DNA from: Vulcanisaeta thermophila
GTDB taxonomy: Archaea; Thermoproteota; Thermoprotei; Thermoproteales; Thermocladiaceae
NCBI RefSeq assembly: GCF_001748385.1
Contig: NZ_BCLI01000006.1
Span: forward strand, 1-64,000
Reading direction: 5' to 3'
DNA: 64,000 nucleotides
The translations under genes were made by a program, and so were the position numbers. Below, piece by piece: positions 50,763 to 59,627 of this stretch (position 1 is the first letter of the stretch; the number at the start of each line of letters is the position of its first letter). The notes beneath the pieces are model-generated. The model saw only the letters and a list, made by a program, of their open reading frames with translations, ran no database searches and was not told where the DNA came from.

Positions 50763-51718
50763 ATTGCTGGTAGTGATATCAAGAAAGCCGCCACACCGCT
50801 GGCTACGAACATTAAGAGTAAATCCCTAATGACCTCCCTCTCAGTCTTGGGCCTCCTCATGACCAACAACTTAACGAGTGTGTATGGGGAACCCCTGGCC
50901 CTATTCGCGTGTATTATGCCGTCATTGACTATGGTCGGTCTCAACAGGGTCTCCTTGGGTTTAAAGCCCCTGGCACTAATCACTATTATGAATCCATTGA
51001 TTATGTATGGTAATGACGCAATGACACCCTGGGTACCAGCGTTGTATAGGACCATGAACGCGCCTATTAATGCGCCAATGGCGTAACTACCCGAGTTACC
51101 GTTAAAGACTCTGGCAGGGTACCAATTGAAGGCCAGCAGGGGTAGTAACGAGGCCACTATCACCAGGGTGGCTGGTAGGGCGAATGTGAAGCCTGCAAGG
51201 TACGAGACCAACCCGCTGATCACTATGATTATTAGGGTTGATGATGGGACCACACCATTAACCACATCCAGCATGTTAACAGCGTTAGCCATGACGGTGA
51301 CGGCAAGCATGGAGAGGGCTGCAACCACGAAGAAGTTGTGGACGTGGCCTATGAGTAGTATGTATACGTAGTAGTGGGTTATGAAGGGTATTATCAAGGC
51401 TGGGATTAGGGGTATGAAAACCCTAACACCCACGGGCAACCCCCTCAAGTCATCAATGAGCCCTATTAGGCCCACGGTAACGGTGACCAAGCTCAGGGCG
51501 AATAACCTTAGGTCATTGAATAGGTAGGACAGCACGGCCACGGTTACCATGGACGTTATTACGGAGACACCGCCAATCCTGGGCACGTAGACCCTGTAGG
51601 GCTTGTGGACATCAAGGCCCAGTAAACTCGGGCTTCTTATCCTGGAGACTAAATATACGGTTATTAATGAGACCATGAACGAAACCGCCGCCATTAGTAG
51701 GTAATTCAATGCGTTCAT
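50756..51718 (-). CDS. Glycosyltransferase family 4 (WecA/MraY-like phosphosugar transferase)
   Basis: 320 residues, about ten membrane segments. VPRIGGVSVITSM is the first substrate loop, GLIDDLRGLPVGVRV carries the Asp-Asp pair, NAVNMLDVVNGV carries the nucleophile-region NxxxD, and the last cytoplasmic loop is GIIHANRARGSPYTLVKLL. The family transfers a sugar phosphate from a UDP-sugar to a polyprenyl phosphate, starting N-glycan or surface-polysaccharide lipid carriers. It is coupled to the epimerase gene (4-nt overlap) and forms a small envelope-glycan operon with DUF354. Confidence 0.9.
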   Translation of the reverse strand: MNALNYLLMAAVSFMVSLITVYLVSRIRSPSLLGLDVHKPYRVYVPRIGGVSVITSMVTVAVLSYLFNDLRLFALSLVTVTVGLIGLIDDLRGLPVGVRVFIPLIPALIIPFITHYYVYILLIGHVHNFFVVAALSMLAVTVMANAVNMLDVVNGVVPSSTLIIIVISGLVSYLAGFTFALPATLVIVASLLPLLAFNWYPARVFNGNSGSYAIGALIGAFMVLYNAGTQGVIASLPYIINGFIIVISARGFKPKETLLRPTIVNDGIIHANRARGSPYTLVKLLVMRRPKTEREVIRDLLLMFVASGVAAFLISLPAIY

Positions 51719-52596
51719 AGATTTCGCCTAAACCAATCAATGGTCCTCCTCAACCCACTCTCCAGGTCATACTTTGGTTTAAAGCCCAATAACCTAAACG
51801 CCTTGCTTACGTCTGGGTAGCTCCTAAAGGCCTCGGTGGTTTGCGGTTGAACCCTTATGTTTGAGCTCGAGCCCGTGAGCCTCACAATCAACTTCGCCAG
51901 GTCCAGTATTGATGTTTCCACGCCAAGCCCAATATTGAATGCCTCACCCACGGCCCTCTCACTGGTGAGTGCCGCTAATGTGGCATCGCAGAGGTCCTCG
52001 GTGTATAGGAAGTCCGTGGTGTCCACACCGCCATTATTAACCACAAGGTCCTCACCCTTCAACGCCCTGGTTATGAATATACCCACAACACCATTGTCAT
52101 AGGGCCCATAGGGCTTCCAAAGCCTGAATATGGTGACAGGCAATCCATGGGTTACGTGGTACGACATCACGGCGGCCTCGGCAGCCACCTTACTCCACCC
52201 ATAACCCTCAAAGGGCCTTGGTGGGTCATCCTCAGTCACTGGTAATTTCCTTGGTTTCCCGTAAATATTGGATGTTGAGTAGAGGAGGAACCTGGCATTA
52301 ACCCTCTTGGCCAGTTCAAGCATGTTTATGGTACCCACCACATTCACATCGAGACCACTCAACGCACCTGCACTACTAAACGACCTGGGGTTTGGATACG
52401 CTGCCAGGTGCACTATTGCATCAAAGCCCTCACTCGCAAGGCTCAGTACCCTCTCTCTATCCTTAATATCTATTATGTAGTCCGTGGTCTCCGCCTTGGT
52501 TATATCGAGGCCGTGCACATCGTGGCCCCTACCCCTAAGGCACTCAACTATGTTCCTGCCCAGGAATCCCGATGAACCAGTGACCAGTATCTTCAT
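51715..52596 (-). CDS. NAD-dependent sugar epimerase/dehydratase (extended SDR)
   Basis: 293 residues. GSSGFLGRNIVECL is the NAD loop, YSTSNIYGKPR and YGWSKVAAEAAVM hold the Ser and YxxxK catalytic residues, and RLWKPYGPYD follows. It is the UDP-glucose 4-epimerase/dTDP-glucose dehydratase type; exact substrate unknown. Stop overlaps the GT4 start by 4 nt. Likely supplies the sugar nucleotide for the adjacent transferase. Confidence 0.9.
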   Translation of the reverse strand: MKILVTGSSGFLGRNIVECLRGRGHDVHGLDITKAETTDYIIDIKDRERVLSLASEGFDAIVHLAAYPNPRSFSSAGALSGLDVNVVGTINMLELAKRVNARFLLYSTSNIYGKPRKLPVTEDDPPRPFEGYGWSKVAAEAAVMSYHVTHGLPVTIFRLWKPYGPYDNGVVGIFITRALKGEDLVVNNGGVDTTDFLYTEDLCDATLAALTSERAVGEAFNIGLGVETSILDLAKLIVRLTGSSSNIRVQPQTTEAFRSYPDVSKAFRLLGFKPKYDLESGLRRTIDWFRRNL

Positions 52597-52626
52597 GCCC
52601 CGCTTACGTGGGGTTCAAAACTTAAA

Positions 52627-53697
52627 TTAATTACGCCCCCTCGCCGCCACGTTCATAATCTCATTAATTATCAATTGTGTGGGGTCCTCCATGGAGTTCA
52701 CAATACCTTTAACATCCCCATCAACATCGGGTTTACTGAGCAACATCCTCATTGTGTCAAGGCAGTCCGCATCCACACACCTATAGAGTGGTAATCCCCT
52801 ACTCACTAGGTAATCATCGAGGTAGTAATGCTGTGGGAAGTAACTTATGGATGGTGTGCCGAGCAGCGCAGCCTCATGGGCCATTGTGGAGCCCCCGGTC
52901 ACCACGAGCCTTGCGTGCCATGCTAGGTCTAAGCCATCTAGCCTTAGCCCCCTGGGTATCACAACCCTACCAATCTTAATGTACAGGCCCAGTTCATCAT
53001 TTAGGGCTCTCTCCTGCCATGGGTACCTTGGGAAGACCACCGCTGTTAATCCCCGATCCAGCGATAGCTTAACCATGTCAATGAGCAACCTGGTTTTCTC
53101 GGTATAGTTGTAGTAAGAGGCCCTTGACTCCTCAAACCTAATCACAACGAACCCACGGGGCTCCAGGTTAAGCTTCCTAATGGACTCACCACTGGGTTTG
53201 AACCTCCTAATCCACATTAACTCGAATACGCCATCGAAGGTCCTTATCTTATCAATCTCCGTAACGGGCACGTACCTACCCCACTCACTAACTGGTATGG
53301 CTGATGGCGCAATCACAACGTCAGCCAGGGGAAGCGTTAGTTTATTAACGAAGTATGAGTGAACCGTATCCGTCAATGCGACTATGGGCTTATTAAGGCC
53401 AAAGGCCACCCTAAAGGCATCGGGTGATGTTAGGGATACGTGCACATCAAAGTCACCCACTACATCAATAAGAGCCAATTGCCTCTCCAAACCCCTAACC
53501 AACTTCTCCCTGGTGCTCTCCCCATGCTGACCCAGGCATTGGTACCTCAACCCGTACATGTCAAGGACCTCATCAACATAGTCATACTTCCTACACGTTA
53601 TTATGAAGTCAAGGCCCCTCCTGGCCCCCTCAATCGTCAGCACAGCCGCAATCCTAGCCTGCTTAGCGGTTAAGGCATCGAACCATACCTTGACCAT
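52627..53697 (-). CDS. DUF354 family protein (GT-B-like, surface polysaccharide)
   Basis: 356 residues. MVKVWFDALTAKQARIAAVL, GLRYQCLGQHGESTREKLVR, TDTVHSYFVNKLTLPLADVV, FDGVFELMWIRRFKP and VTGGSTMAHEAALLGTPSIS match DUF354, a GT-B fold family related to UDP-GlcNAc 2-epimerases and glycosyltransferases found in archaeal envelope clusters. It starts the three-gene run DUF354, epimerase, GT4 on the minus strand (30-nt and -4-nt gaps). Enzyme activity is not established for the family. Confidence 0.82.
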   Translation of the reverse strand: MVKVWFDALTAKQARIAAVLTIEGARRGLDFIITCRKYDYVDEVLDMYGLRYQCLGQHGESTREKLVRGLERQLALIDVVGDFDVHVSLTSPDAFRVAFGLNKPIVALTDTVHSYFVNKLTLPLADVVIAPSAIPVSEWGRYVPVTEIDKIRTFDGVFELMWIRRFKPSGESIRKLNLEPRGFVVIRFEESRASYYNYTEKTRLLIDMVKLSLDRGLTAVVFPRYPWQERALNDELGLYIKIGRVVIPRGLRLDGLDLAWHARLVVTGGSTMAHEAALLGTPSISYFPQHYYLDDYLVSRGLPLYRCVDADCLDTMRMLLSKPDVDGDVKGIVNSMEDPTQLIINEIMNVAARGRN

Positions 53698-53730
53698 TCA
53701 GGTATTATCTAATTACGAGCTTAAATACTT

Positions 53731-53928
53731 TTAAGCAACTGGGGTTGAACGATTCTTAACACGCCCCCTCGCCGCCATAACACTCATACTCAGCGGTATC
53801 TTACTTAATGGGGATAGGCATACAGGGCATCTGTAGCCCCATTGTTTAAGCACATCATCAATACTCCTTAACTGCTCATCTGCATGGAATACGAAACCAC
53901 AAGAGTGACACTTAATTATTATTGCCAT
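53731..53928 (-). CDS. Small zinc-ribbon protein
   Basis: 65 residues from ATG 53928 (a start at 53940 gives four more). IKCHSCGFVFHAD and, after a helix, YRCPVCLSPL form a four-cysteine zinc ribbon. The tail is basic and unstructured (MAARGRVKNRS). Function unknown; such proteins often bind nucleic acid. It is 34 nt before the DUF354 start, same strand. Confidence 0.65.
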   Translation of the reverse strand: MAIIIKCHSCGFVFHADEQLRSIDDVLKQWGYRCPVCLSPLSKIPLSMSVMAARGRVKNRSTPVA

Positions 53929-54028
53929 CCCCAATACCATTCATGAATCCTTTATAAGCATTATCATTATTTATTTACATATTACGGCAGTGAATTAGCA
54001 CTATAATAAGAATAATACACTTGAAATA

Positions 54029-54628
54029 TCAAACAGCGCTAACCCACTGCTTACTCAGGAGCACATAGACCAAGCTGTCTAACTCATCCCTCGTAAGGTA
54101 CGGATACCTGCTCTTAAACCAGGGCCTCCTCCTACTGGCCTCCTTCTCATCAACGACCCAAATCTTAACATTATCATCAAGCTCATCTATGAGCTCTCTC
54201 ACCATCTTCGCCACCCCAGGGCTTGAACCCACTATGATGGTAACCCTACGACCACTAGAGACACCCTTAATAAGCTTAATAATCTCGGACCTCGAAACCA
54301 CCGTGTGAACCACGGGAGTCTCATTAATTAGTATGGAGATACCGCACCTCGATGTCCCTAGGTCAATACCGAGGCTCACGTTGGAGTCTCCGAGGCCCTT
54401 AAGCAAGGCGTTTATCACATCCATGATGGTGGGTTGGGTGAGCACATGAACATTACCGCAACCCCTAACGAGGCTTGCCATGTACTCCTCAACGAGTACG
54501 AGATCCACAGCCGAACAATCAACAGGGCTGTTTAGGTATACTAGGCCCACGTGCTCAGGGAAGGTGATCCCCTTGATTAGGTTCCACGTGGTTGACCTGC
54601 CCAGGAACCCAATGAGGAACCTAACCAC
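54029..54628 (-). CDS. Predicted RNase H-fold protein (YqgF/RuvC-like)
   Basis: 199 residues. The central strand pair SLGIDLGTSRCGISILINE has the DxG start of RNase H-fold resolvases, VTIIVGSSPGVAKMV is the second strand, and the end VVDEKEASRRRPWFKSRYPY then TRDELDSLVYVLL gives an acidic E and D-E-L-D set at the positions used by YqgF/RuvX. The N-terminal 90 residues are another alpha/beta unit. This arrangement suggests a nuclease, perhaps for Holliday junctions or RNA, but no family is recognised. It is divergent from the UPF0282 gene. Confidence 0.6.
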   Translation of the reverse strand: MVRFLIGFLGRSTTWNLIKGITFPEHVGLVYLNSPVDCSAVDLVLVEEYMASLVRGCGNVHVLTQPTIMDVINALLKGLGDSNVSLGIDLGTSRCGISILINETPVVHTVVSRSEIIKLIKGVSSGRRVTIIVGSSPGVAKMVRELIDELDDNVKIWVVDEKEASRRRPWFKSRYPYLTRDELDSLVYVLLSKQWVSAV

Positions 54629-54678
54629 TAAGCATGCAATGCCTAGAAAATTAATAAGTTTAATGCATACTGTGTCCT

Positions 54679-55632
54679 GTGGAGATAGTACCCATTGCTG
54701 AGGAGAGCCTTGGGGTTAGGTCCATGGCCATCTTCGTGAAGACCAAGGACTTGGGAATACTCCTCGACCCAGGAATAAGCCTATCACCTAGACGTTTCGG
54801 TTTACCACCACACCCAAGGGAGTTGGAGAGGGTTAGGGCATTGAGGAGGGTCCTGGAGAGGTACGCTGAGTCCGCAACCCACGTTCTCATAAGTCATTAC
54901 CACCGTGACCACTTCACGGTACCCTACGCCAGCATTTACATGGGAACCACAGGGGATAGTTACAGGTTGATTTATGGAGGGAAGCAACTACTCATGAAGT
55001 CACCCAGTGATATTAACTGGAGCCAGAAACGTAGGTACTATGGTTTATTAAAGGCCGTGGAGGGTATAGTAAGGGGTATAGTGTATGTTGACGGTAATAA
55101 ACTGAGTATTGGAGACACGGAATTGCTTGTGTCCCCCTCATTACCTCATGGACTTCAGGGGTCCAGGACTGGCAGGGTCATTGCTGTCACGATATCGGAG
55201 GGTAGTTACAGGTTCACTTTCATGCCCGATGTGGAGGGGCCTGTCTCGCAGGAGGCCATGGATTACCTACTCCAGGTGAGGCCACAATTCCTGGTGGTTG
55301 GTGGGCCACCACTCTACCTGAACCGTGGTGAGTTTAATGAGGATTACATGAGGCTTGCCATGAAGAACCTGGTGAGCCTCATTAGGGCGGGCTTCCTGGA
55401 GAGGCTAGTCATTGCGCACCACGCGCTTAGGGAGTTGAATTGGAGGGAGAGGATGCGGGAGGTCTTTATGACGGCTAGGGAGGCCCATGTCGAGGTAACC
55501 ACGTACGCCGGCCTCCTTAACCGTGAGGATGAGCTCCTAGAGGCCAGGAGGAGGGAGCTCTACAGCGCCGAACCACCACCCAGGGATTACCTGGAGCAAT
55601 TCAGGTCGGTAAGGGATGAGGGTGAGGATTAA
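54679..55632 (+). CDS. UPF0282 metallo-beta-lactamase-fold protein
   Basis: 317 residues. The metal loop HxHxDH is present in a slightly altered form ([12 protein letters not shown]); [26 protein letters not shown] and [14 protein letters not shown] give further His/Asp ligands. [20 protein letters not shown] is typical of UPF0282, an archaeal family of unknown substrate. GTG 54679 follows a TTTAA-type box. Its last 4 nt overlap the convergent L37e gene. Confidence 0.85.
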   Translation: MEIVPIAEESLGVRSMAIFVKTKDLGILLDPGISLSPRRFGLPPHPRELERVRALRRVLERYAESATHVLISHYHRDHFTVPYASIYMGTTGDSYRLIYGGKQLLMKSPSDINWSQKRRYYGLLKAVEGIVRGIVYVDGNKLSIGDTELLVSPSLPHGLQGSRTGRVIAVTISEGSYRFTFMPDVEGPVSQEAMDYLLQVRPQFLVVGGPPLYLNRGEFNEDYMRLAMKNLVSLIRAGFLERLVIAHHALRELNWRERMREVFMTAREAHVEVTTYAGLLNREDELLEARRRELYSAEPPPRDYLEQFRSVRDEGED

Positions 55633-55820
55633 CGCAGCCTGGCCCTTGTTAATGGGTGCTTGGTTTGCCACGAGTAACGCCTAATCCTCTTACTACGTCC
55701 CCAACCACAGGCGGCGCAGTAGCCCTTTGTGGGGTTGTAGGCGTGCCTACCACAGCGTGGGCATCTAATGTGGGTCCAGCCCTTACTCATCTTTCCGAAT
55801 GACGGCGTTCCCTTAACCAT
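55629..55820 (-). CDS. rpl37e: Ribosomal protein L37e
   Basis: 63 residues: [20 protein letters not shown] opens the family sequence, and [10 protein letters not shown] with [11 protein letters not shown] forms its zinc ribbon; the basic tail ends [22 protein letters not shown] stretch upstream is a good promoter. The gene usually lies next to the Sm gene in archaea, and here the Sm gene is divergent 94 nt away. Confidence 0.95.
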   Translation of the reverse strand: MVKGTPSFGKMSKGWTHIRCPRCGRHAYNPTKGYCAACGWGRSKRIRRYSWQTKHPLTRARLR

Positions 55821-55914
55821 ACAACGACACGCCCAGCCAATTAATTAATAAGTTTTTCCCATAGAGGTGCCATGGCAGTTTAACTTATAAATTAGGGAAC
55901 CTGTGCTAAGCCCA

Positions 55915-56148
55915 ATGGCGCCCAGGTGCATGGAGATCGTGAATGAAGAACTACGTAAGAACCTCAACAAGGTGATACTGGTGAAGCTCAGGAATGGCGT
56001 TGAGATAAGGGGTGTATTGGTTGGCTTTGACCAACACTTAAACCTACTCCTAACGAACACCGAGGAGGTGAACCCAAGGAGTAACATAAAGGGTGGTTTG
56101 ATGCTCATTAGGGGCGACACAATACTATTCATAAGCCCTATTGCTTAA
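55915..56148 (+). CDS. Sm-like (LSm) RNA-binding protein
   Basis: 77 residues from ATG 55915, chosen because an AACTTATAAATT box lies about 30 nt upstream (GTG 55903 is also in frame). Sm1 motif LNKVILVKLRNGVEIRGVLV and FDQHLNLLLTN, and Sm2 motif LMLIRGDTILFIS, are complete. Archaeal Sm proteins form heptameric rings that bind U-rich RNA. Paired divergently with L37e, as in many archaea. The 3' end overlaps the mannosidase stop by 11 nt. Confidence 0.92.
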   Translation: MAPRCMEIVNEELRKNLNKVILVKLRNGVEIRGVLVGFDQHLNLLLTNTEEVNPRSNIKGGLMLIRGDTILFISPIA

Positions 56149-59077
56149 TTAGGATGGTCTTAATCTCGAAGGGACGCAGGCACAGCCTGTCCAGGCTAAG
56201 CCTACCCTGCCCATTGAGCTCCAGGAGGTCCACCTCCTCAGCCTCCCTAACGCCCAACCAATTATCAACCCTAGTGCATGCATTGACCCCGTAGCTCTCC
56301 CAAACCCTCATGATGATACCACCATCCTCACCCCACTTGAGCGCCTCGAGCATGACCGCCGGGTTATCAATGGAGATGAAGGTCTTCGCCCCTCCAGCGG
56401 TCCCCTCAATCGCAATGAGGGGTTGATTGAACTCATAAGCCCTCCTGGGAACCTCAGCCCTCCTCCAATCACCAGGGTGTGGGTACAACGCGTACGTGAA
56501 CTCCAAATGCCCATAGTCAAGGAATGGGTTGGGGTAAATGGGTGACCTGAGCAGTGTTATGCCCACGGTGCTCTCCTCCACCGAGTATCCCTGCCTACCA
56601 TCATTGAAAATGGCAACCCCGTAATCAGGGTCGTAAACATCAACCCACTTAACACTGGGCACCTCGAACTTAGCCACCTCCCACGAGTTACTGGGCCTCG
56701 TGGGCCTCTCAACAACGCCGTATGGAGCCTCGAATGATGCCGAGTGCCCGAAAATCCCCAATTCATAGAATGCCTTGAGGAGGACAAGCCTCTCCCTCCA
56801 ATCAACCTCATTCCTAACCTCAATAATCCTATCACCCGCGTATAGGCAAATAACCTGCCTAACCCTAGACCTCCTGAAGGAGTAATTAACCCCCAAACAA
56901 CCCCTCAGGGGCCCTCTCTCCAGCACCTCAACACCCTCGAAGGACAACTCACGGCATACACGCCTGTACCAACCCTCTATGTCCCATCCATCCCACCTAC
57001 TGGGCATGTCCTCGCAAGCCACTATGTAACCCCTCCTAACGGCCCACCTCTGGGCCTCCTTATCGAAGACCCTGAGTACCCCATTATCAACCGTGACCCT
57101 CAGCATGGAATTCTCCAGCGAGTTACCCTCAACCGTGACCTCATCATTCAACTCAACCGAGGGCTTGCCCGGCTTAAAGGATACGTAACCCAGTGGGTTG
57201 GTCATGACCCTAACCAGGTACTTACCATCAAGCTTCTGGGCCGGTAAGCCCTCCAGCGTTGTTTTCAGCTCCACAAAACCAACCCTGGGCCAGGGTAGTG
57301 TGTTAACAATGGTCACGTAATCACCGGAGCCCAGGGAGTCCCTTAGGAGGTTCATGAGCTCCCCCTCAACCCTGCCCAGGGCCTCCTCAAGCCCCCTCAC
57401 CACCTCATTATACACATTACTCGTTGAGGTGGCGCCCATTGGGTCGTGATACTCAGCCTCGAGGAGTGTGTGCCAGTAATCCTCGTAACTCCTCCTAACA
57501 TTAAACACCACACTCAACTCCTCCAACTCCCTCAACCTGGTCTCCAGTCTCCTCACCAACTGCTTAAGCTTAACACCATTACTATAAACACCCCTGTGAA
57601 TCTCCAGGTAAAGCTCCCCACGCCACCTGGGCAGCGAGTCATCGTTAGTTAGCCTATTAATGAGGTCACCCAACCCACCCATCACCAACCTAGGGAGCCC
57701 TGGCAGGTCCCTATACACCCTGTACCTCTCCAGCATGAGCCATGTGGGCCCACCACCACCGTCACCCTTACCAAAGGGTAGGAAAGCCGGTAGCTCCGGG
57801 CTTGTGTGGTCATTCCAGGCCCTGGCTATCTGCGTGGGCGTTAGGTCGGCGCCGTAAGTGGCGTAGTTAACCGTGGGTATCACCGTACCATCAACACCCT
57901 CCCACAGGAATACCGAGTACGGGAACCTATTAACGGTGTTCCAGTAAAGCTTATGCTCAAAGAAGACCCTTATACCTGACTTCCTCAGTATTTGCGGTAA
58001 CGTTGCTGGGAATCCGAAGGTGTCTGGGAGCCAACCCACCTCCGCTGTCCTACCGAACTCCCTCAGGAGGAACCTCTGACCGTAGAGGAACTGCCTAACC
58101 AGGGACTCACCACCCGGCAAATTAGCATCAAACTCAACCCAACAACCACAAACGGGGATGATACGACCACTCCTCACCAAATCCCTAACCTTACTGAATA
58201 ATTGGGGGTCCTCATCCCTAACCCACTTCAGGTACGCCACGTTGGAGATTAGGAACACGAGCTCCGGGTACTCACTCATCAGGGACATCACGTTGATCAA
58301 GGTCCTCCTAACCTTCTGCTTGGTCACATCCACACCCCAGAGCCACCCAAGGTCTATGTGGGCGTGCCCAGCCACGTGAACCAGGCCCCTGGGCCCCCTC
58401 CTAACCCTGAGCTCCTCAATACCCCTCTCCAAAACCTCCAGGGCTTCCCTGGCCTCCTCACTCAACTTCTTAAAGTCAGGGTTTACGAGGTGCGTTAGCT
58501 CCTTCTCATCGTAGTAATCAAAGAGGGACCTCACGAACCAAGGGGGACTAACCAGGTGGGCCTTAACGGCGAACCTCAACTGCCAAGCGGCCACGGAGTC
58601 CAGGAAGAACCTATCCAATGCCCTGTTTAGGATCTCCAGGTAGTCACGCCTGAGGTCCTCAAAGGCCTCGGCAACGTCAAGGAGTAGCTTGGCCTTCAAC
58701 ACGAAATTGAATGTGAGGGGCTCCCTATAGACCAGGTACGTACCCCTATACTCAACCCTACGCTCACCAAACATCCTCACTGATGATAGGGAGAGCGTTA
58801 TGGAATGCCTACCCGGGGAGACCCTAACCCACCTACTCTCGCCCCCCTCACCGTAACTAAAAACCGCGTACTGAAGACCATCAACCCCAAGGGTACCCTC
58901 ACCCACCACATCCACAAAAAGCCAGGGCTCACCAAAACCCTTAACATCCACAGAACCACAGAGGACGCCACCGCAATTATCCAGGGAAACACCCTCAACA
59001 CCCATTAGGGAGGCAGCCTCGAGGTAAAACAACTTAGTCCTAACACCACCCAAATCCCTAGTAAACACAGAGGACAT
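56138..59077 (-). CDS. Alpha-mannosidase, GH38
   Basis: 979 residues, usual size for archaeal GH38. The zinc-binding HIDLGW is in VAGHAHIDLGWLWGVDVTKQ, the catalytic nucleophile Asp in GWLPDTFGFPATLPQ, and EYHDPMGATSTSN holds the second His ligand region. The C-terminal 450 residues are the all-beta domains that complete the enzyme. No signal peptide, so it acts inside the cell. It hydrolyses alpha-mannosides; the neighbouring remnant of a sugar permease shows it once belonged to an uptake locus. Single gene now. Confidence 0.95.
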   Translation of the reverse strand: MSSVFTRDLGGVRTKLFYLEAASLMGVEGVSLDNCGGVLCGSVDVKGFGEPWLFVDVVGEGTLGVDGLQYAVFSYGEGGESRWVRVSPGRHSITLSLSSVRMFGERRVEYRGTYLVYREPLTFNFVLKAKLLLDVAEAFEDLRRDYLEILNRALDRFFLDSVAAWQLRFAVKAHLVSPPWFVRSLFDYYDEKELTHLVNPDFKKLSEEAREALEVLERGIEELRVRRGPRGLVHVAGHAHIDLGWLWGVDVTKQKVRRTLINVMSLMSEYPELVFLISNVAYLKWVRDEDPQLFSKVRDLVRSGRIIPVCGCWVEFDANLPGGESLVRQFLYGQRFLLREFGRTAEVGWLPDTFGFPATLPQILRKSGIRVFFEHKLYWNTVNRFPYSVFLWEGVDGTVIPTVNYATYGADLTPTQIARAWNDHTSPELPAFLPFGKGDGGGGPTWLMLERYRVYRDLPGLPRLVMGGLGDLINRLTNDDSLPRWRGELYLEIHRGVYSNGVKLKQLVRRLETRLRELEELSVVFNVRRSYEDYWHTLLEAEYHDPMGATSTSNVYNEVVRGLEEALGRVEGELMNLLRDSLGSGDYVTIVNTLPWPRVGFVELKTTLEGLPAQKLDGKYLVRVMTNPLGYVSFKPGKPSVELNDEVTVEGNSLENSMLRVTVDNGVLRVFDKEAQRWAVRRGYIVACEDMPSRWDGWDIEGWYRRVCRELSFEGVEVLERGPLRGCLGVNYSFRRSRVRQVICLYAGDRIIEVRNEVDWRERLVLLKAFYELGIFGHSASFEAPYGVVERPTRPSNSWEVAKFEVPSVKWVDVYDPDYGVAIFNDGRQGYSVEESTVGITLLRSPIYPNPFLDYGHLEFTYALYPHPGDWRRAEVPRRAYEFNQPLIAIEGTAGGAKTFISIDNPAVMLEALKWGEDGGIIMRVWESYGVNACTRVDNWLGVREAEEVDLLELNGQGRLSLDRLCLRPFEIKTILIKQ

Positions 59078-59120
59078 GGAACGAGCCCAAGAACGTCTTA
59101 AAACACACCAAATTTAAATA

Positions 59121-59342
59121 CTAAGCCCTGACAAAACCACTCAACAAGCCCCTTATGTAGCACCTCTTGAGCAACATAAGCATCACTATTGGCGGTAGTA
59201 CAGCGAATACTGCAGTTGCATCCTTAACGAAGTACGAAGATACGGAATCAGCCATATACACCGTTATGGGCAAAAGGAACGTATTACGTATGAAGACAAG
59301 GCCAAAAATAAAGACAATCACCACAACACAGCATCTATTAAA
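59121..59342 (-). pseudogene. Remnant of a sugar ABC transporter permease (MalG-like C-terminus)
   Basis: About 73 codons preceded by a stop. FIRNTFLLPITVYMADSVSS, then FVKDATAVFAVLPPIVMLML and LKRCYIRGLLSGFVRA, reproduce the last two membrane segments and the RGL.(A/S)G.(V/F)(K/R) tail of MalG-type carbohydrate permeases. The rest of the gene (some 200 codons), the partner permease, binding protein and ATPase are absent. It lies 44 nt downstream-side of the alpha-mannosidase start, so it is what is left of a mannoside uptake operon. Confidence 0.65.
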
Positions 59343-59627
59343 TCAAAGGAACATCAACAATAAGAAATCATAAAGAAAGAACACCATACATGGAAACGCA
59401 AATACCGTGTAAATCAGGAATACGCATGGATGTTCACAATCCAACCCTACATAACCCAACCATAACCTAAACCTTTAATTTTTACCGTGATCATGACACT
59501 GGAAATTGTTTTGTTTTTCGTTTCGTGGCAAAATTTTGCCATGGGACGCCACTCGGACTATTTACTTAATCTTGTTTTGGGTTTCGTTTTGTGAAGTTTT
59601 TTATATAGTTGTTTCCTTTGTTGTTTG
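59343..59627. other. 285-nt gap with a perfect 16-nt palindrome and the purB promoter
   Basis: No gene visible. TGGCAAAATTTTGCCA at 59526-59541 is a perfect palindrome. TTTTTTATATAG (59597-59608) is the TATA box of purB, about 27 nt before ATG 59628. The left half is AT-rich and has no recognisable remnant beyond the permease tail. Confidence 0.55.
59526..59541. promoter_or_regulatory. 16-nt perfect palindrome (possible operator)
   Basis: TGGCAAAATTTTGCCA equals its own reverse complement. It lies about 60 nt before the purB TATA box and beyond the head of the decayed permease gene. It could be a repressor site of the lost sugar operon or of purB. Confidence 0.4.
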
